Positions 1-5,549 of a stretch of DNA of 7,056 bases are shown one piece after another. Origin of the DNA: Chlorobiota bacterium (GTDB lineage: Bacteria > Bacteroidota > Ignavibacteria > SZUA-365 > JAADGX01); contig JAADGX010000129.1 in NCBI GenBank assembly GCA_013152135.1, positions 1,992 through 9,047 of the forward strand, read 5' to 3'. A program made the translations under genes and the position numbers. The notes beneath the pieces were generated by a model, which searched no databases, was not told where the DNA came from, and saw nothing but the letters and a program-made list of their open reading frames with translations. Numbering within the stretch: the first letter of the stretch is position 1; every line of letters begins with the position of its first letter.

Positions 1-621
1 TTCCGCGATTTCCAGGGGAGTGGGGGGGAGGGATGAAAGTCGCAACAATGCCTCCCGCCGGTACGCGTATATACCGAGATGCTGGAGATGCTGAACGGAA
101 GTTCCGCGAAGGATCTCTTCATCGCGCACGAACGGAATCGGGGACCGCGAAAAATAGAGAGCCGTGCCGTCAAGAGCCCTGGTCACTTTTACGATGTTGG
201 GATTGTGTACGTCTTCCGGTGTTGCCAGGGGCGCGGCTACGGTTCCGATGTCGACCTTCGCGTGTGAAAAGAGTGGGTCCGCGGCGGCTTCGATGCTTCT
301 CGGGGCGATCAACGGCTCATCACCCTGGACGTTGATGTAGATATCGACCTCCCGTTCGCGGGCAACGGCAGCGATGCGCTCGGTGCCGGTGGAGCACGAG
401 GCCGGCGTCATGATGGCATTGCCGCCAAACCTTTCCACCGCTTCCACGATGCGCAAATCGTCCGTTGCCACGAGGACGTTGTCCTTGAACCGGCTGGCCT
501 GCGCGCGTTCATAGACCCATTGGATCATGGGTTTCCCGGCAATATCCGCCAACGGTTTTCCGGGAAAGCGGGAAGATGCATAACGCGCGGGGATGACAAC
601 GAGGACGGAACAGTTTTCCAT
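1..621 (-). CDS. kdsB: 3-deoxy-manno-octulosonate cytidylyltransferase (CMP-Kdo synthetase), 3' end cut by window
   Basis: KdsB activates Kdo with CTP to give CMP-Kdo and pyrophosphate, the donor for adding Kdo to lipid A in the cytoplasm. The 207 visible codons show the family hallmarks in order: the nucleotide-binding loop PARYASSRFPGKPL (residues 11-24), VATDD (51-55), TGTERIAA (78-85), NVQGDEP (97-103), YFSRSPIP (156-163) and HLGIYAYR (181-188). KdsB is normally about 245-260 residues, so roughly the last 40-50 are outside the window. The chosen ATG at 621 gives the usual short lead into the first beta strand. An in-frame GTG at 639 overlaps the gatC stop (GTGA) and would add six residues; neither start has a strong Shine-Dalgarno. 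It lies 14 bases after gatC and is probably the last visible gene of the spt-led unit. Its presence shows that the host makes LPS with a Kdo core. The family call is very secure; only the start is open. Confidence 0.94.
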   Translation of the reverse strand, partial: MENCSVLVVIPARYASSRFPGKPLADIAGKPMIQWVYERAQASRFKDNVLVATDDLRIVEAVERFGGNAIMTPASCSTGTERIAAVAREREVDIYINVQGDEPLIAPRSIEAAADPLFSHAKVDIGTVAAPLATPEDVHNPNIVKVTRALDGTALYFSRSPIPFVRDEEILRGTSVQHLQHLGIYAYRREALLRLSSLPPTPLEIAE

Positions 622-635
622 CACAGCGGACTCGT

Positions 636-926
636 TCACGAGCGACGGACCCTCGGCGCAACGAAAAACTCGCCCGTATGTTGGGGAGCGTTCCTCAGCG
701 CATCGTCCCTGGGCGGGCACGGGCGCGTTTCGTCCTCCCGGAACATGATTCCCTTCTGATGCACGTAGGTCAGCGGTTCGACTCCCTCCGTGTCGACCTC
801 GCGCAGTTTGTCAATCCATGACAGAACACGTTTGAATTCTTCAACAAGCCGCCTAGCCTCCTCTTCTGAAAAGGAAAGCGCGGCAAGTGTTGCAGCCCGA
901 TCGATATCGGCCTGGGTTACAGCCAT
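636..926 (-). CDS. gatC: Asp-tRNA(Asn)/Glu-tRNA(Gln) amidotransferase subunit C
   Basis: GatC is the small subunit that ties GatA and GatB together in the complex that amidates mischarged Glu-tRNA(Gln) or Asp-tRNA(Asn). The 96 residues match the usual length of about 95. The pattern is typical: an N-terminal helix with ATLAALSFSEEEA (residues 12-24), then an amphipathic helix ending in WIDKL, then VDTEGVEPLTYVH, the FREDE segment near residue 62, a proline-rich PCPPRDDAL, and the closing NAPQ-FFVAPRV. It starts 4 bases after the upstream ceramide synthase-like gene and has only a weak ribosome site, so it is likely translated by coupling. No gatA or gatB is visible, which is common where the three subunits are scattered. 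The family call is secure. Confidence 0.94.
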   Translation of the reverse strand: MAVTQADIDRAATLAALSFSEEEARRLVEEFKRVLSWIDKLREVDTEGVEPLTYVHQKGIMFREDETRPCPPRDDALRNAPQHTGEFFVAPRVRRS

Positions 927-930
927 GAGA

Positions 931-2055
931 TCAGAGTTTATAATCGTAGACGCGGTATGTCTTGTATCGTTCGCCGTTCATCAATTCCGCGGCCCGGTTC
1001 ATCATGACGTTATCTTCGAGTACCCAGCTCGCTTCTCCCGCTTTAATCTTGTACTTGGTACGCGCCCGCTCCGCGATCTCGTAGTACATCACGGCATCTA
1101 TTCCCCTTCGCTGGTACTCCGGGATAACGCCCAGGACCAGTATCCGCACCAGGTCGATTTTCTTCATGCCGGTAAGAAGATAGAAGATTCCGGGGATGAG
1201 ACGCCCGCTCTTGTTTTTCTTCAGCACCTGGTTGATATCGGGAACGCACAGGGCAAAGCCGACCGGAACCCCTTTCGAATAAGCGATAAAAGCGAAATCC
1301 GGAAACGGCTTGATGATCTGTTTGAGATCCTCGCCCAGGTAGTCGATTTCCTCGTCGGTCATGGGAACCGCGCCCCAATTTTTCGCCCAGGCCTTGTTGT
1401 AGAGTTCCTTGACGATACCAATGTCACGTTTCAGGTTCTTCAGGTCAATGTTCCGCAGCGTGATCTGATGCCGTTCACGCACGGCCGCCTGTACGCGTTC
1501 GAGTTTAGGCGTAATGGTCTTGTCGTGCACCAGGAGATAGGCGTACAGGTCCTTGGCTTTGACGAAACCGTAATTCTCAATGAGGTCGATATAGTACCGT
1601 GGATTGTACGTCATCATGACGACGGGACTGGAATCGAATCCTTCCACCAGCAGGCCGATTTCATCATTCACCGACGGGTTGAACGGGCCTCGCATGGTGT
1701 CGCGGCCTCGTTCGCGCAGCCAGTCGGCGGCGGTGTCGAACAAGGCGTTGGCGACGTCCTGGTCATTGATGCACTCGAAAAACCCGAAGAATCCGACCTT
1801 GTCACCGTGAACCTCGTTGTGCCGGTGATTGATGATCGCGGCGATGCGACCAACGATTTCACCGTTGTTCTCGGCCAGAAAGAGCTGGCACTCGGCGTGT
1901 TTATAGAAAGGATTCTTTTCCTGGTCGATCAATCGCATGCGATCCATGCGCAGGGGGGGTGCCCAGTACGGATCATCCTTGTAGATTTTCCACAAGAAGC
2001 CGACGAAGCGTTTGCGGTCGGATTTGGAATGAATGGGGCGGATGGAAGGTTTCAT
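931..2055 (-). CDS. bcerS: YghO-like GNAT-fold protein, probable bacterial ceramide synthase
   Basis: This 374-residue protein belongs to the YghO-like family that automated pipelines label 'hypothetical' or 'N-acetyltransferase'. Characterised members in Caulobacter act as ceramide synthase, joining a fatty acyl group to the amine of 3-ketosphinganine. Visible family features: DPYWAPPLRMD (28-38), NPFYKHAE (48-55), an acetyltransferase-like strand LAENNGEIVGRIAA (60-73), VGFFGFFE (87-94), GPFNPSVNDEIGLL (123-136), GFDSSPVVMM-YNPRYY (139-155), a Gly/Arg-rich segment IPEYQRRGIDAV (311-322) resembling a GNAT CoA-binding loop, and the closing EASWVLEDN (341-349) with YRVYDYKL at the end. No signal peptide or clear membrane helix is seen, so a cytoplasmic location is likely. 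It starts 5 bases after spt, strong context for sphingolipid synthesis. Family membership is secure; the ceramide synthase role is inferred from homology plus neighbours. The alternative is another acyltransferase using a different amine acceptor. Confidence 0.77.
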   Translation of the reverse strand: MKPSIRPIHSKSDRKRFVGFLWKIYKDDPYWAPPLRMDRMRLIDQEKNPFYKHAECQLFLAENNGEIVGRIAAIINHRHNEVHGDKVGFFGFFECINDQDVANALFDTAADWLRERGRDTMRGPFNPSVNDEIGLLVEGFDSSPVVMMTYNPRYYIDLIENYGFVKAKDLYAYLLVHDKTITPKLERVQAAVRERHQITLRNIDLKNLKRDIGIVKELYNKAWAKNWGAVPMTDEEIDYLGEDLKQIIKPFPDFAFIAYSKGVPVGFALCVPDINQVLKKNKSGRLIPGIFYLLTGMKKIDLVRILVLGVIPEYQRRGIDAVMYYEIAERARTKYKIKAGEASWVLEDNVMMNRAAELMNGERYKTYRVYDYKL

Positions 2056-2060
2056 AAGAC

Positions 2061-3254
2061 TTACTCGATAACTCCAAGTTGACGGCCTATTTCGCCGAAG
2101 ACTTCCAGTATGCGATCCAGGTGCTCATCCTCGTGCGCGGCCATGTAGCTGGTACGTAGCATCTGCATTCCTTCCGGAACTCCGGGCTTGATGAACGCGT
2201 TCACGAACACTCCCGCGTCGAACAACGCCTTCCAGAAAATGAAGGTTTTTTCATCGCTGCCGAGTATCACGGGGACAACCCCGGTTTGTCCGGGGAGAAC
2301 TTTGAAGCCCATTTCCGCGAAGCCTTTGCGCATCTTGTCCGCATTCCTGTTCAACTTGTCCACGAGTTCCGGATGCTGTTCCAGGATGTCAAGGGCGGCA
2401 AGGGCTGCTGCGACGGACGATGGTGTGGGACTGGCGCTGAAAATCAGCGCGGGGGAATGGTGCTTCAGGTAATTGATGACCACGCGATCCCCCACCACGA
2501 AACCGCCGAGACTGGCGAAGGTTTTGCTGAAGGTCCCCATGATCATATCGACTTCATCGTCGAGTCCGAAATGACTGGCGGTGCCTCGGCCTCCCTTACC
2601 GATGACCCCGACGGAATGCGCGTCGTCGATGAGAAGACGGGCATTGTATTTCTTGGCGATTTGCACGAGGTCGGGAAGATCGACGATTTCTCCGGTCGTG
2701 CTGAACACGCCGTCGCTCACAATGAGCTTTCCCTTGTTTTCGGGCAGGCGGGAAATGACCCGTTCCAAATCCTGCATGTTCCCATGCTTATAGCGCTCGA
2801 TTTCCGCGAACGCGCCCTTGGCCATCAGGGCTCCCGCGACAAGGCAGGCATGATTGTCCCTGTCGCCGATCACGTATTCACCTCGCTGGACCAGTGTGGC
2901 GATCACGCCCTGGCCGGTCTGGAAGCCGGTGCTGAACAGGAGGCAATCCTCTTTCCCGAGGAAAGCGGCGAGCCGTTCTTCCAATTCTTCGTGCAGTTTA
3001 AGCGTTCCTGTCAGGTAACGCGACCCGGAACAACCCGTTCCATAGACGCGGAGGGCGTCGTGAGCAGCCTGGATGACTTTTGGATGCGCGGTCAGGCCCA
3101 AGTAGTTATTGGACCCTGCCATGATAACTTCGCGCCCTTCGATCTTGACGACCGGGCCCTCGTTTTGCTCAATCGCATGGAAATACGGATACAGACCAGC
3201 CGCCTTGACTTCATCGGCACGGGTGAAATTCCGACATTTTTCAAATAAATCCAC
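2061..3254 (-). CDS. spt: Serine palmitoyltransferase (PLP-dependent alpha-oxoamine synthase)
   Basis: Spt condenses L-serine with a fatty acyl thioester, releasing CO2 to give 3-ketosphinganine, the first step of sphingolipid synthesis. The 397 residues match family length. Catalytic positions can be read directly: His135 (in DRDNHAC) stacks on the PLP ring, Asp210 and His213 (DDAHS) hold the cofactor, Lys244 (TFSKTFAS) forms the Schiff base, and Arg367 (MLRTSYMAAH) lies where SPT enzymes have the carboxylate-binding Arg. The N-terminal LYPYFHAIE (21-29), the VYGTGCSGSRYLTGTL stretch (70-85) and IMGTFSKT-ASLGGF resemble Bacteroides and Sphingobacterium SPT more than BioF or glycine C-acetyltransferase (Kbl), which are the main alternatives. 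The start is a GTG at 3254, supported by AGGAG five bases upstream. It leads a tight unit with the ceramide synthase-like gene, and a probable ceramide reductase lies divergently upstream, both favouring Spt over its paralogues. Confidence 0.87.
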   Translation of the reverse strand: MDLFEKCRNFTRADEVKAAGLYPYFHAIEQNEGPVVKIEGREVIMAGSNNYLGLTAHPKVIQAAHDALRVYGTGCSGSRYLTGTLKLHEELEERLAAFLGKEDCLLFSTGFQTGQGVIATLVQRGEYVIGDRDNHACLVAGALMAKGAFAEIERYKHGNMQDLERVISRLPENKGKLIVSDGVFSTTGEIVDLPDLVQIAKKYNARLLIDDAHSVGVIGKGGRGTASHFGLDDEVDMIMGTFSKTFASLGGFVVGDRVVINYLKHHSPALIFSASPTPSSVAAALAALDILEQHPELVDKLNRNADKMRKGFAEMGFKVLPGQTGVVPVILGSDEKTFIFWKALFDAGVFVNAFIKPGVPEGMQMLRTSYMAAHEDEHLDRILEVFGEIGRQLGVIE

Positions 3255-3259
3255 GAGAT

Positions 3260-3264
3260 CTCCT
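3260..3264 (-). promoter_or_regulatory. Shine-Dalgarno of spt
   Basis: AGGAG on the minus strand, five bases before GTG at 3254. It decides the non-ATG start of spt: no in-frame ATG lies close by, and the next downstream Met (residue 45) would remove conserved N-terminal sequence such as LYPYF. Confidence 0.8.
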
Positions 3265-3267
3265 GAT

Positions 3268-3282
3268 TTGTTGGCTTGTTGG
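3268..3282. repeat. Direct repeat TTGTTGG-c-TTGTTGG in the spt leader
   Basis: Two identical 7-base units (3268-3274 and 3276-3282) separated by one base, just upstream of the spt ribosome site and overlapping the -33-like element of a candidate plus-strand promoter. The placement would suit a regulator binding site shared by spt and the divergent SDR gene, but a repeat this short may be chance. Confidence 0.35.
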
Positions 3283-3305
3283 ATCAGATGTGATAAATAT
3301 GTTTG
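3276..3305 (+). promoter_or_regulatory. Candidate Bacteroidota-type promoter for the SDR gene
   Basis: TTG (3276-3278), then 19 bases, then TATGTTTG (3298-3305). This fits the TTG...TAnnTTTG pattern recognised by the primary sigma factor of Bacteroidota, with the expected spacing. Transcription would begin a few bases after 3305, giving a leader of roughly 135 bases before the ATG at 3450. Its use depends on the host belonging to that lineage. A second candidate lies closer to the gene. Confidence 0.35.
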
Positions 3306-3369
3306 CGCAGAGTTGCGGGTGTTTCAGTGAATAATAACGAAATAATATTGCTCTGCATGGTGGGCAAAA

Positions 3370-3398
3370 TTGGTTCTCAAACTGAAAGTCAATATACT
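3370..3398 (+). promoter_or_regulatory. Candidate sigma70-type promoter for the SDR gene
   Basis: TTGGTT (3370-3375), a 17-base spacer, then TATACT (3393-3398), which matches the -10 consensus at five of six positions. The predicted start near 3405 gives a leader of about 45 bases. The surrounding sequence is AT-rich compared with the flanking genes. On the opposite strand TTGACT (3392-3387) resembles a -35 for spt, but I could not find a convincing -10 at the right distance. Confidence 0.4.
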
Positions 3399-3449
3399 TT
3401 GATGCGTTGTAAAAACAAAGAAACTTCCCTTGAATCAGGACGAGAACAC

Positions 3450-4436
3450 ATGAAAATTGCAATTACAGGAGCCACCGGGTTTATCGGCAGTACGCTGGTT
3501 GATGCGCTGTTGCAACGGGGCGATTCGCTTCGCTGCCTCGTGCGCAGTACGAGTAATCTGAGGTGGCTTGAAGACAAGAATGTCGAACTCGTGTACGGCT
3601 CGCTGAGCGATGAGAAATCGTTGCACGAATTGGTCGACGGGGTGGATATGGTTTACCACATAGCCGGAGTGGTGAAGAGCAAGACGAAAGAGGGATATTA
3701 CCGGGGAAACGTGTATTCGACGGAAAACCTGTTGAACGCGTGCCTCGAAGTGAATCCCGGCCTCTCGCGTTTTGTTCACATCAGTTCGCTCACCGCTGTG
3801 GGGCCGTCTCCGGGTCCCGACCAACCGGTGAATGAAGAGACACCGCCACACCCCATTACGACATACGGAAAGAGTAAACTGGAAGCGGAGAAGCGCGTTC
3901 TCGCCGCTGCCGACAAGCTGCCGGTAACGATTGTCAGACCCCCGGCCGTGTACGGTCCCCGCGACACGGAAATCCTGATATTTTTCAAAGCGGTCCAGAC
4001 CGGGTTGCAGACGATGATCGGGTTTAACCAGAAACTTGTCAGCCTGATTCACGTCGATGATCTGGTGAGGGGTATTATTCTTGCCGGGGAATCTCCGGCG
4101 GCGGTCGGTGAAACGTATTTCATTTCCAGCGAGACATTCTACAATTGGAAAGATGTAGGGGATATTACCGCCCGGGCACTGGGCAAGCATCGGCTTGTAC
4201 GGATTCCCGTTCCGCACGCGGTTGTTTACGCCATAGCCTTCGTTGCCGAGCTTTTCTCGTATTTCAGGAAACAACCCGCCACGTTGAATCTGGAAAAAGC
4301 GCGCGACCTTGTTCAATCATACTGGACCTGTGACACGGCAAAAGCCTCACGCGACCTTGGATATCACCAGGCGGTGTCCATTGAAGAAGGTGTGGAGAAA
4401 ACGGTACGATGGTACCGTGAACAGGGATGGATATAA
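3450..4436 (+). CDS. cerR: Extended SDR (NAD(P)-dependent epimerase/3beta-HSD type), probable ceramide reductase CerR
   Basis: A 328-residue extended short-chain dehydrogenase. The Rossmann motif TGATGFIG is at 6-13, HIAG at 70-73, the active-site serine region HISSLTAVG at 110-118, and the catalytic YGKSK (Tyr139, Lys143) follows, then VRPPAVYGPRD (162-172) and the HVDD segment (201-204) typical of the family. A hydrophobic stretch at 256-272 could touch the membrane. The reading frame is open back to a TTG at 3303, but the ATG at 3450 starts exactly at the first Rossmann strand and has AGGA nine bases upstream, so it is preferred. Extended SDRs of this type reduce the 3-keto group of oxidised ceramide in Caulobacter (CerR). 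The role here is inferred from its position divergent to spt and the ceramide synthase-like gene. By sequence alone it could be another sugar or sterol-type dehydrogenase. Confidence 0.7.
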   Translation: MKIAITGATGFIGSTLVDALLQRGDSLRCLVRSTSNLRWLEDKNVELVYGSLSDEKSLHELVDGVDMVYHIAGVVKSKTKEGYYRGNVYSTENLLNACLEVNPGLSRFVHISSLTAVGPSPGPDQPVNEETPPHPITTYGKSKLEAEKRVLAAADKLPVTIVRPPAVYGPRDTEILIFFKAVQTGLQTMIGFNQKLVSLIHVDDLVRGIILAGESPAAVGETYFISSETFYNWKDVGDITARALGKHRLVRIPVPHAVVYAIAFVAELFSYFRKQPATLNLEKARDLVQSYWTCDTAKASRDLGYHQAVSIEEGVEKTVRWYREQGWI

Positions 4437-4468
4437 AAAAGAAGGTTACCAGTTGTGAACGGGTAACC
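4435..4468 (-). terminator. Intrinsic terminator for the sorting-domain gene
   Basis: GGTTACC (4444-4450) pairs perfectly with GGTAACC (4462-4468), and inside it GTT/AAC extend the stem around a GTG loop after one A-G mismatch. Read on the minus strand, the stem is followed by TTCTTTTTT (4443-4435), the classic U-tract. On the plus strand no T-run follows, so the hairpin would act mainly against minus-strand transcripts, preventing antisense reading into the SDR gene. Its U-tract reaches into the SDR stop codon. Confidence 0.7.
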
Positions 4469-4499
4469 CTCAGCAGCAAGGAGATGGATTTTGGATTAT

Positions 4500-4517
4500 C
4501 AGGGGATCCGACCCCTG
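4500..4517. repeat. Hairpin CAGGGG-(6)-CCCCTG at the 3' end of the sorting-domain gene
   Basis: A perfect 6-bp GC-rich stem with loop atccga (4506-4511), immediately after the stop codon of the minus-strand gene. No T-run follows on either strand, so it is not a complete intrinsic terminator. It may protect the 3' end of the transcript or act with the terminator hairpin 30 bases further on. Confidence 0.45.
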
Positions 4518-4518
4518 G

Positions 4519-4758
4519 TTAGAACAGAGCTAACGTCCTTGTATCGCGGTGGCCATTGACTTCCAGAAGAAGGATGTACCATCCGCTTTGAAATTTGTTT
4601 TTGTCTAATTCGACGGTGTACTTTCCGGGTTGTTGAAACCCGTCGAAGAGAACGTCCACTTCTTGTCCCAGGGAATTGGCAAGACTCACTCTCGTTTTTT
4701 GAAGTCCGCCGCTTTCCGGGATCGTGTATCGAATCATCGGTGTCATAGTCTTTACCAT
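4519..4758 (-). CDS. Small stand-alone protein resembling a T9SS C-terminal sorting (FlgD/Por-secretion) domain
   Basis: The 79 residues (80 if the ATG at 4761 is used) look like the beta-sandwich domain found at the C-termini of proteins exported by the type IX secretion system. Numbered from the first Met, IRYTIPESG is at 10-18, a second strand with VSLANSLGQEV at 25-35, then GKYTVELDKNKFQSGWY (46-62), and the final strand ends in TRTLALF. Normally this domain is joined to a large secreted protein and is preceded by an NPFNP-type motif. Here there is no cargo domain, no signal peptide and no NPFNP; an in-frame TAA lies about 33 bases upstream, so it is not an obvious piece of a longer gene. 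AGGAG lies five bases before the ATG at 4758, the better spaced of two adjacent ATGs. It stands alone, with a terminator behind it. The usual basic C-terminal residue is replaced by Phe. Function unknown. Confidence 0.68.
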   Translation of the reverse strand: MVKTMTPMIRYTIPESGGLQKTRVSLANSLGQEVDVLFDGFQQPGKYTVELDKNKFQSGWYILLLEVNGHRDTRTLALF

Positions 4759-4763
4759 CATTT

Positions 4764-4768
4764 CTCCT
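4764..4768 (-). promoter_or_regulatory. Shine-Dalgarno of the sorting-domain gene
   Basis: AGGAG within AGAGAGGAGAA on the minus strand. It is two bases from the first ATG (4761) and five from the second (4758). The same five-base spacing is seen at spt, so the second ATG is favoured. Its strength argues that this small gene is really translated. Confidence 0.65.
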
Positions 4769-4807
4769 CTCTGACTATACTTTTTTCTTCCACATTACCT
4801 GACATCA

Positions 4808-4839
4808 AACGCTGTGCCATGATCGGCTCCGACAGCGTT
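4808..4839. repeat. 8-bp perfect inverted repeat upstream of the sorting-domain gene
   Basis: AACGCTGT (4808-4815) and ACAGCGTT (4832-4839) are exact reverse complements around a 16-base loop, inside which GCC (4816-4818) and GGC (4825-4827) can also pair. It lies about 47 bases before the start of the small minus-strand gene, probably in its leader or promoter. It may be an operator or an RNA hairpin. No T-run follows on the minus strand, so a simple terminator is unlikely in that direction. Confidence 0.4.
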
Positions 4840-4897
4840 CTGCTTTGTTTATTGTCGAAATTCTATTGATTTCTTGGATGGGTCGCGCGAGGCTTGC

Positions 4898-4924
4898 AAA
4901 AACCGCAGGAGAAAGTGCCGTTTT
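4898..4924 (-). terminator. Probable intrinsic terminator of nadD
   Basis: On the minus strand AAAACGGCA (4924-4916) pairs with TGCGGTTTT (4907-4899), with one G-G mismatch and loop CTTTCTCC; the right arm runs into a fifth T. It lies 37 bases after the nadD stop, where a terminator for the right-hand unit is expected. The arrangement is nearly symmetrical and could also work on the plus strand. Confidence 0.5.
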
Positions 4925-4961
4925 GGAACACAAAAGAAGAGGCAATACTGGTGACGGGCAA

Positions 4962-5543
4962 TCACTCCCTGTACAAACCGGTGCTCTCGATGAATATCTT
5001 CACTGCCCAGGGTACAAGGTATTGGATGGATTTGCCTTCCCGGACCCGTCGGCGGATACTCGACGAAGAAATGTCGATAAGGGGTGTATGGAGGAAAATC
5101 GCGTTGTTCTTGTACTGGTGCGATGAGAAATCGTGTGTGCTGCCCGGACGTACTCCAACGGCCAATTGGGCAAGGGAAACGACCACGTCCGGGTCCTTCC
5201 AATGCGGGAAATCGGTAAAGGTATCGGCGCCCATGAGCAGGATGAATTCATCCGCGGGATGCTTCGCGGTGAGATGGCGAAGGGTATCGACTGTATAGGA
5301 AACACCCTGCCGTGAGATTTCGAAAAGTTCAGTACTGAAGTGTGGATTGTCCGAAACGGCAAGCTGCACCATTTCTGCGCGAATATCGGCGTCGCTGATG
5401 TGTCGTGTTGTCTTGAACGGAGAAATACTGTTGGGCACAAACAGGACACGGTCGAGCTCGAGTTCCACGCGCGCGTGTTCGGCCAGGATCAGGTGTCCCG
5501 TGTGGGGTGGATCGAAAGTACCGCCGAGCAATCCGGTTCGCAT
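4962..5543 (-). CDS. nadD: Nicotinate-nucleotide adenylyltransferase
   Basis: NadD transfers AMP from ATP to nicotinate mononucleotide, giving deamido-NAD, the penultimate step of NAD synthesis. The 193 residues are of normal length and carry all the hallmarks: GGTFDPPHTGHL at 7-18 with the HxGH nucleotidyltransferase signature (His14, His17), the FVPNSISPFK substrate segment (35-44), SYTVDTLRHL (82-91), MGADTF (104-109) followed by WKDP (115-118), and the ISSSSIRRRV motif (158-167), which corresponds to the ISSTxIR ATP-binding motif, then YLVP (175-178). The ATG at 5543 begins at the first beta strand. It follows the DUF2064 gene by six bases and is likely co-transcribed with it, with a probable terminator downstream. 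The assignment is secure. Confidence 0.95.
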   Translation of the reverse strand: MRTGLLGGTFDPPHTGHLILAEHARVELELDRVLFVPNSISPFKTTRHISDADIRAEMVQLAVSDNPHFSTELFEISRQGVSYTVDTLRHLTAKHPADEFILLMGADTFTDFPHWKDPDVVVSLAQLAVGVRPGSTHDFSSHQYKNNAIFLHTPLIDISSSSIRRRVREGKSIQYLVPWAVKIFIESTGLYRE

Positions 5544-5549
5544 GGAACG

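Noticed and set aside
790..2082. A 430-codon open frame on the plus strand, antisense to the ceramide synthase-like gene and gatC
   Set aside because: Its product resembles no family I recognise, whereas the opposite strand encodes a recognisable conserved protein through nearly all of its length. It is a shadow frame created by the codon use of the minus-strand gene.
2286..3248. A 320-codon open frame on the plus strand within spt
   Set aside because: It lies wholly antisense to an SPT with all catalytic residues intact, starts inside it and shows no protein motif.
3307..3356. GCAGAG...CTCTGC inverted repeat in the divergent region
   Set aside because: Only six bases with a loop of nearly 40; expected by chance in a stretch this long.
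3303..3449. N-terminal extension of the SDR from a TTG at 3303
   Set aside because: The extra 49 residues lie before the Rossmann start, have no family counterpart and run through both candidate promoters. The ATG at 3450 fits the fold.
4774..4779. TATAGT on the minus strand as a -10 box for the sorting-domain gene
   Set aside because: Transcription would begin within or after the Shine-Dalgarno, leaving almost no leader, and no -35 element lies at the right distance.
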